From: Chaunax sp. Z400
Taxonomy: Eukaryota > Chordata > Actinopteri > Lophiiformes > Chaunacidae
Reading direction: 5' to 3'
Length of the DNA: 64,000 nt
Assembly (NCBI GenBank): GCA_037577475.1
Contig: CM075194.1
Location: 7,367,992 to 7,431,991 of the forward strand
Below the pieces are notes generated by a model. It was not told where the DNA came from, did not search any database, and saw nothing but the letters and a program-made list of their open reading frames with translations. The position numbers and the translations under genes were made by a program. The number at the start of each line of letters is the position of its first letter. The first letter of the stretch is position 1. This document shows, piece after piece, positions 58,638-64,000 of this stretch.

Positions 58638-61600
58638 TTCTGGTTTCATCTTAGCCCACAGGCCTGAGACCGATGCGGCCCAGACGAACACAGTCCATGA
58701 CCCTCACAGCTCAGCTCCGGCTCTCCACTGCAGCCAGTCCTATTATGGCTGCTGCCCAGATGGACGTACTTCAGCTGGGGGCCCCCAGGGTCTGGGTTGC
58801 CCATTGGCCCCAGTTCCTAATCCTGTGCAGCCAGCCTGCATTCAGACCAGGTATCCCACTCCAACCTGTCATTACCCTGTGGTTGAGGTTACATATGGAG
58901 TCTGTTTTTGAGCCTTTGTCCGTGTGTCACATTTGTGGCTGTGCAACCATTCTAACCAGAGATGGTTTGACACTAAGTATGACCATAAAAACTACCACTA
59001 AGTACACAGAGACTAAGGTTGTCTTAGAAATGTTAAAATTGCACATTTTTTGGCCCAAGCTTTGGGTACAAAATGTTTTATTGTTTGTCCCGTCCTTTTC
59101 TGTGTGTCAGTTATGGTTGCTGCCAAGACGGAGTGACGGCTGCTCAGGGCCCAAACAAGGAGGGCTGCGTGGAGTATGTTACCCGTGTGACCACTGTAAG
59201 CAAAGATACATGGAATTCTCAGTGTGGGAGATGGTCCATAAAAATGATCTACTCTAAAAAAAGGATGTTTGCATGCATGAGATATTGTCTGTCCAAAATG
59301 AAAGCTTAGAAAACACTTTCCAGAATAGCACTTCAGACAAGGAAGCTCTGTAACTTCAACTAGTGCCAGCTATAAAACATCACTGACAAAGAAAAACCAT
59401 CAATAACAACCATAAAAGAATTTTTTTTAAAAGATCTTTAATTTAATTTGCATTTGTTTTAGTGGAAAAAATGTGTCAAAACTTGTTTCTTCTTCTCATC
59501 TGTTTCATCTTATCTGTCATGTCATGTTTCCTCAGGCTGTGTCTCTTCCCACTGAGAATGCAGTACAATGTCGTACCACCACCTACGGGTGCTGCTATGA
59601 CCGCACCACCCCTGCAGCAGGACCCAGTGGGGAGGGCTGCCCCTACCCACCCAACCACAGTAAGAGAATGAGAAGTTTATGATACATTAAAATATATATT
59701 AATCTCAGATTTTGGGCTCTTTAACTCCTGCATGTGAAAAGAAGCTTTTTCCCATTGCTTGGGCCTCAACTAGCATAAATTCACAATTACATCTGTCTAG
59801 TGCAGCCATAGGTTTTTGTGTTTGAGGGCTGAGGCCAAATATCTCCTGTTGATGTATGGATTCAACTCAATTTGAACCTTAATCTTCATATTTGTGATCA
59901 GTATGAATCCAGTTTTCTGTTTATTTGCTTTGAGTCTTTGCCTAGCTGATTATCATAAATATGTGAGACGAGAGAGCTGTTGCCCGTCTGGAGTTAGATC
60001 ATCAAAATCTAATCACCTCTTCTCCATTTCAAGGGCCACATCTTGACAAAATGTAATTTAAATTTTATTTAAAGATTCTTTTGAGTTATTCTGCTAACTA
60101 ACTAAAAAAACAAATGTACAAACAACGACGGAAACACAACCTCCTTGGTGGAGGCAACAAAACTCAATCGAAGGTCCCCTCACTAGCTTTTTGTGGAGCT
60201 TAAATTGCATATTTTATATTTTCATCAATGGATATTGGATGAGAAAAGTCTGTCTATTGATTATTGAGACCATGTAAATATCCTGAAAAGTCTTCATGGC
60301 CTGGAGACTGCATGTTGGTAATTATCCTGTCTCTTTACTGCAGTCGAACACTCTTTCTGCTCTCTGCCTCGTGCTGCCGGCTCCTGCGCCAGCTGGATAT
60401 CACGCTACCACTACGACGTCCTCACCTCCAAGTGTAAGCACTTCTGGTACGGAAGTTGCCATGGCAACAGCAACAACTTCATGACCCGGGAAGAGTGTCA
60501 GAGGGCGTGCCAGGCTCCTGCACCGAGCCAGCAGGGCCCGGAGGCAGGCGCTCCCGCTCAAGAACCAACTTTTAGAAGAGAATCTACTGCTGGAAGGACC
60601 TCATCTGGAGCAGAGAACGTATCTAGAGGAGGATCCAGGGCTGGTGGATCCACCTCTGGAGGGTCAACAGGTGGTGGGTCGCGCAACACAGGGAGGAGTG
60701 GCACCATCCACGGAGGCGTGACCAGTGGCAGACAGGCCACTAATGCTGCCACACATGCTCTCAGGGCTAGACTCCATCTGCGTCCCCGCCGGCCTTCCTC
60801 TGCCACTGCTGCACAGCATGCCGGTCCAGCAGCGAGGTAAGACCCTGAAGATCCAGTGAGCATGACGAAACGCTCGCTCCATGCCCCAGCCCCACCTCCT
60901 CTGGCTTTATAATGCTGTTAACAGCCTTCCTACCGCATCTGAAGGAGCCCCAGTGGGTATAGGGACAAAGAGTGAGCTGAAGGAGATCGAAACATCTTCC
61001 ACAGACACCGTTCACTATTTAATGGTTAAATTGTTCAGTATTGTGCCATGTATACAAAACGTTCCAGTATGTATGGTCCTGCAAATTCCAAAGGACGGAT
61101 GATTATAAACTACATAGTTAAGCACACACATTTTCAATCATACAACAAAAAGTCAAATATTTCTAATTGTAAATGCAAGAGAAATCAGAGTGAAGGCAAA
61201 ATAAAGTCTTGCCATCATTTCCAAGTTTTTAAGAAGAAGTGAGCTGAACCGGAAAATTAACACCCCTTGAAAATCTTGTTGGACGTGTACTTTGGGTGTA
61301 GTAGCTGTGGTCAGAGGTGAAACAAACTTGAAACTTTAAACCAATGCAGGGAGTGAAACAGCCTGGTGTTAGGTGTCTCTTTAAAGAAGTTATATTAGAT
61401 AACCATTTCTGCTTCAAGTATCAACTGAGTATTTTGTGCATTGTGCCTTATTTGATGCAACGTTCTCTGTAAAGTGAGTGGACTCGCATTGTTCTTGTGA
61501 TGTTAATATAATCTACACCCTTGCTTTGTGAAGTATATCACTGCTACGCTACTGCACTTCCAGCCCCCAACTCTTTGCAAAGCTGCAGCATCTTGCAATA

Positions 61601-64000
61601 AAATGTATGGAGAAGACGACAACCTCACATTGAAACTAAACGGACAGCTCTACTGTTCAATGCTTCTGGGACTTTTCACTGTCTGTCTTGGGATCAATAG
61701 TCTTACTCGTCTCGTGCTTTTTTTTTTTTGTGTGTGCCTGCCGTCTCACTTGTCTGTCACCACCACCTTTGTGTTGTCACCTTGATGTCATTAGATCAAA
61801 CTAATAAAGGTTCTGCCGTGAAGCTTCATCTCTTGTCGTATGTGTGTCGTCACTAAACTCCTGTCTTTCCTCACCTGACATCTGTGTAGATCTGTGTTTT
61901 AGCCACATCGCAGGTTTTTAGCTTCCTTTTGGGGGTCAGTGCTTCTTGCTGGGGACTCACTTTGTTAAAGTCACCGTAGAGTTTTAACACTTGTAACAGA
62001 ATTTGTGGTTTTCTTGGTGGAAGTTTCCATGTTTGTCTTGTCACATTTGTGAAAGCTGGGTTCCCTCTCTCTCTCTCTCTCTCCAAGTTTTCTCTTATAA
62101 ACTTCTGAAGCCAGGTTGTGGGCAGTCTTTATGCTTGCTTTGGTGACGGCTAATCAAAGTACCAACAGTTGAGCATAAAGTCACTCCTTCATCTCCCTTC
62201 CATCTTCAATTTCTTTGTTTTTCCCAACTTCCTTCTTTTATTCCTTTCCTTCCCTCTATCCTTGTATCACTTCCTGTATCCCCAGTTTGACCCTGGGAGA
62301 AGTGACCATCGATAAGAGTGACCCCTCTACAGTGGAGGCTTTAGCTGGCCAGACAGTTGTGCTGCCCTGCAGAGTCAGTCCACCACCGTCTTCCACTGTC
62401 ATTGTCGAGTGGAGAAGAGACGGCATCCCGCTGTCCACTCACAGGTTAGCAGAAACACACAGTCAGTGGCTCAATATGGTAGGTTTTTAGCAGCATTCCC
62501 GGGATTTGGACCCCAATGCAGATACAGCCATGGATTTTAATATCAGTAGTCCAACTTACAGGCAAGGGGTCAAAACTGGACAACAGTTCATTACAAGCAA
62601 GCAATGTCCCAAAAAAGCATGCAAACAGATTTAGTACACAGCTAATTTTTTACAGTTTACAACCGAAAAATAAAAAAGAAACACTCTGGAAACACAAGGA
62701 GACGAGAGACAGAAGTACATCACAACTGGCTCAGAGGGGTAATTCAACGCAGGCGAAATACAATGGGAGGAGATGGGAGATAACGAGACACGGGTGCAAC
62801 TAATCAGGGCGGAGCAGACAATCAGTGGAGGGAAGATATATAGGAAGGGGAAGACAGTGCACAACAGGTGGTAGTAAAAAAGTGTGAAGGAAGTGAGATA
62901 ATATACATTTAATTTAGCTTTGTATCAGTGTTTGTGATTATTTTCTACTCTTACATTTTCTGTAGGCATCACCAGCAGCCCAATGGTTCCCTGTTAGTTG
63001 GTCCTCTCACTAAGCTGGACTCTGGTTGGTTCTTGTGTGTTTCTACACGGGGACAGGAGAGAGACCACCGCTACATTTACCTGTCTGTCACAGGTAACGC
63101 AGCAGATCTGCACAAAATTATTTCATTCGCTGAAAGAGGCCTTGCCCATTTCCCTTATTATGGTTAAATGCATTTTTGTAATATCGCCTCCAAGCCCCTC
63201 CTCAACCCAGCAGTGAGGGGTAAAATGTCCCCCCTTCAGCTCTTTGCAAGTTGATGCAAAATGCATCACTACCGGTGTGCCAGTGCAGGAAAGTCGCCAC
63301 AGATGCAAGATTTAAAAACTCCGTTATACTTGCTGTAGAATCTTTTTTGTATTTCCAAATCTTTCCAAATTTAAGCTCTTTTTGTTTATATTGGCAAAGA
63401 ATCTTTTTGTCAAGATGCATTTTTGTTAGAATTTTCTAATCAAATTCAAAGCATGTATGGATGTAAACACAATGCAAATTGTCCAGTAAACTCAGAAAAA
63501 ACTTGCATCCAGTTACCAGTCAGCTAATTGGGGCCAGATTCGGTCAAAACCTTAATTTGCGTTAACCTACTTTAACCCCAATTAGTCCTTCACATGTAAA
63601 TCCAGACAATCGGGGTTGAAGCCCTGATGTCATAGATGATCTCAGAGGTTGTGTCAGAACATGCTTGCAATGAGAAGTTAGCCTGTTATTACGTATGATA
63701 TGCTAATGCTACATTATGTGAGTGAATATTGACAGGAATGTTCACACGATTCTGTGTCTCATAGAGGGATCTTCAAAGCCGACATCTACGTCACTGCCAG
63801 GAGACGGTCCTTTCCCTCGGTAAGAACACACTCTTTTCATACACAACAACAGTTTCTTCAATAAAACACAAAGAGGGGGAATGCAGATAGACACCTAGCA
63901 GTCATTCCTATGTCTTCTCTAATGTAAGATAAATGTGTGAAGCCGCAAGCAGTCACTGACACCAGCTTTCTGTTCCTGTCATTTCTCTCAGGTTCAGTAT
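46609..64000 (+). CDS. papln: Papilin, ADAMTS-like matrix glycoprotein (3' end outside window)
   Basis: Papilin is a secreted basement-membrane protein related to the non-catalytic part of ADAMTS proteases. Coding exons are 46609-46665, 46913-47016, 50758-50818, 51095-51197, 51290-51420, 52406-52529, 52661-52741, 52821-52993, 53215-53338, 53443-53569, 56019-56223, 56386-56562, 56685-56835, 57038-57118, 58655-58850, 59111-59195, 59536-59659, 60344-60836, 62286-62444, 62966-63093, 63765-63819 and 63992 onward; all phases join. Domains: signal peptide (1-19, MKMLLPVVILQLLLAPALM); TSP1 repeat 1 (WDSWGPYGECSRSCGSG); ADAMTS Cys-rich/spacer (to about 300); TSP1 repeats 2-5 (about 304-537, each with CSxxCGxG-type text); three GCC modules (exons 58655, 59111, 59536); Kunitz domain (about 702-758); Gly/Ser/Arg-rich linker; I-set Ig domain (about 866-998). 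Further Ig domains and the PLAC domain are expected to the right. Identity is very secure. Confidence 0.95.
48120..48400 (+). repeat. Probable teleost dispersed repeat in papln intron
   Basis: Text such as tacctccgctaatgagagtt, ggatctgagtatgtttgcag, attctggatcactttttc and gatacagatctggatcataa resembles the family of the fragment at 19565-19800. The boundaries are approximate. Confidence 0.4.
48690..48830 (-). repeat. Teleost dispersed repeat, copy 2 of the 38560 family
   Basis: It contains agtgcagtaaaaagtaaaaa, cttctactccaaatatatgg and agaagcataaagtagcgtaa, the companion end of the element seen at 38560-38715. Confidence 0.6.
49920..50640 (-). repeat. Long purine/A-rich dispersed repeat, strand-asymmetric
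   Basis: The + strand is strongly A/G-rich across 700 bases, with recurrent ggaacaaaaagtccag, gacgaggtaataa, cgaactggcaactaaagag and acagagaggatagggaacag. This wording is common in fish interspersed repeats; a related stretch is at 62515-62880. The long minus-strand frames here (Phe/Leu/Cys-rich) are compositional by-products. Confidence 0.5.
51531..51570 (-). pseudogene. Truncated tRNA-Leu (5' half) copy
   Basis: The minus strand reads GGTAGCGTGGCCGAGCGGTC then TAAGGCGCTGGATTAAGGCT, which is the acceptor 5' strand, D arm and anticodon stem-loop of tRNA-Leu with an AAG anticodon. Similarity stops just past the anticodon stem, and no variable arm, T arm (GGTTCGAAT) or 3' acceptor strand follows. 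It lies in the papln intron between exons 51420 and 52406. It is therefore a dead fragment: a 5' tRNA half copy or the head of a tRNA-derived SINE. Confidence 0.8.
52090..52215 (+). repeat. Teleost dispersed repeat fragment
   Basis: The text agatattttgtttgtttttt, agcctttatttggacagaac, gagagacaggatgacatga and agcaaaggccc matches a very common interspersed fish element, here in the same papln intron as the tRNA-Leu fragment. Confidence 0.6.
53570..56018 (+). other. papln intron of 2.4 kb without recognised gene
   Basis: It lies between TSP1 repeats 2 and 3. It contains a perfect 13-bp inverted repeat with an 8-nt loop at 54650-54683. No exon in papln phase 2 was found. A splice-like stretch near 53797-53866 is discussed among the rejected items. 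Confidence 0.5.
54650..54683. repeat. Perfect 13-bp inverted repeat, 8-nt loop
   Basis: The arms 54650-54662 (caccagagacagc) and 54671-54683 (gctgtctctggtg) are exact reverse complements around gcgtgtgt. The GC-rich stem is stable if transcribed within the papln intron. The stem is short for a microRNA precursor and a loop-flanking extension is not evident. Confidence 0.75.
58375..58392 (+). repeat. (AT)n microsatellite, minor
   Basis: A short AT run in the papln intron between 57118 and 58655. Confidence 0.8.
58593..58634 (+). repeat. papln: (CA)n(TA)n microsatellite next to a papln splice acceptor
   Basis: A TA/CA run ends only 20 bases before the acceptor AG at 58653-58654 of the exon starting at 58655. 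The branch point must lie within or upstream of the run, and the pyrimidine tract is reduced to tctggtttcatcttag. Confidence 0.8.
60344..60840 (+). CDS. papln: papln Kunitz exon, with alternative read-through end
   Basis: The exon opens in phase 1 with the Kunitz domain. The six cysteines are spaced 8-15-7-12-3, the same spacing as in BPTI. It continues into a Gly/Ser/Arg/Thr-rich linker. A good donor (gtaaga) at 60837 joins it to the Ig exon at 62286. If that donor is skipped, the frame meets TAA at 60838-60840, giving a protein ending GPAAR. Two AATAAA hexamers (61597, 61803) follow, so an intronic-polyadenylation short isoform is plausible. Confidence 0.75.
61803..61808 (+). terminator. 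papln: Possible intronic polyadenylation signal in papln
   Basis: AATAAA with a downstream G/T-rich stretch (ctcttgtcgtatgtgtgtcg). A second hexamer is at 61597-61602. Both fall between the Kunitz and Ig exons on the sense strand. Confidence 0.45.
62060..62085 (+). repeat. (CT)n microsatellite in papln intron
   Basis: About nine CT units (ctctctctctctctctcc) 200 bases upstream of the Ig-domain exon. Confidence 0.8.
62515..62880 (-). repeat. A/G-rich dispersed repeat, related to 49920-50640
   Basis: It shows gaccccaatgcagatacagc, aacttacaggcaaggggtca, gaaacactctggaaacacaa, caactaatcagggcggagca and gacaatcagtggaggg. These are typical phrases of a family of fish repeats, lying in the papln intron between the two Ig-domain exons. 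Confidence 0.5.

Noticed and set aside
1..64000. CRISPR arrays, operons, phage or other prokaryotic systems
   Set aside because: No regular spaced repeats of that kind; gene structure is entirely eukaryotic with introns.

Overview
The window is vertebrate nuclear DNA, almost certainly from a ray-finned (percomorph-type) fish. The genes are split into short exons with GT-AG introns, the proteins are vertebrate families, and the introns and spacers carry degraded copies of interspersed repeats typical of teleosts. I recognise five genes, all placed by tracing exon phases by hand, plus one small unassigned coiled-coil reading frame. Nothing bacterial, viral or CRISPR-like is present.

Layout, left to right. 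(1) 228-3799 (+): the last five coding exons of exd2, the 3'-5' exonuclease domain-containing 2 gene; its nuclease core lies left of the window. (2) 9108-19001 (-): bicra (GLTSCR1), the non-canonical BAF subunit, in twelve coding exons, tail-to-tail with exd2. (3) 23241-26718 (-): erh, the complete 104-residue enhancer of rudimentary homologue, whose first coding exon holds only the start codon. (4) 28515-35765 (+): psen1, complete at 472 residues in ten coding exons, head-to-head with erh. (5) 39699-39971 (+): a 90-residue coiled-coil reading frame with its own polyadenylation signal, family unknown. (6) 43.9 kb to the right edge (+): papln (papilin), an ADAMTS-like extracellular matrix protein with signal peptide, thrombospondin repeats, ADAMTS spacer, three small GCC modules, a Kunitz domain and one Ig domain; it runs off the window.

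exd2, erh, psen1 and papln all lie at human 14q24, so the block is conserved synteny. bicra is the odd member because human BICRA is on 19q13. The genes do not form one pathway: exd2 is DNA/RNA processing, bicra chromatin remodelling, erh RNA biology, psen1 intramembrane proteolysis and papln extracellular matrix.

The gene-poor stretches (4.9-9.1, 19.0-23.1, 26.7-28.5, 35.8-43.9 kb and the large papln introns) hold fish dispersed repeats, a decayed LINE 3' end, a foldback element, a truncated tRNA-Leu copy, local tandem duplications and microsatellites. I saw no clearly new biological system. The points most worth checking are the small coiled-coil gene, a possible truncated papilin isoform made by intronic polyadenylation, the linkage of bicra to the 14q24 block, and the triplicated segment between the erh and psen1 promoters.
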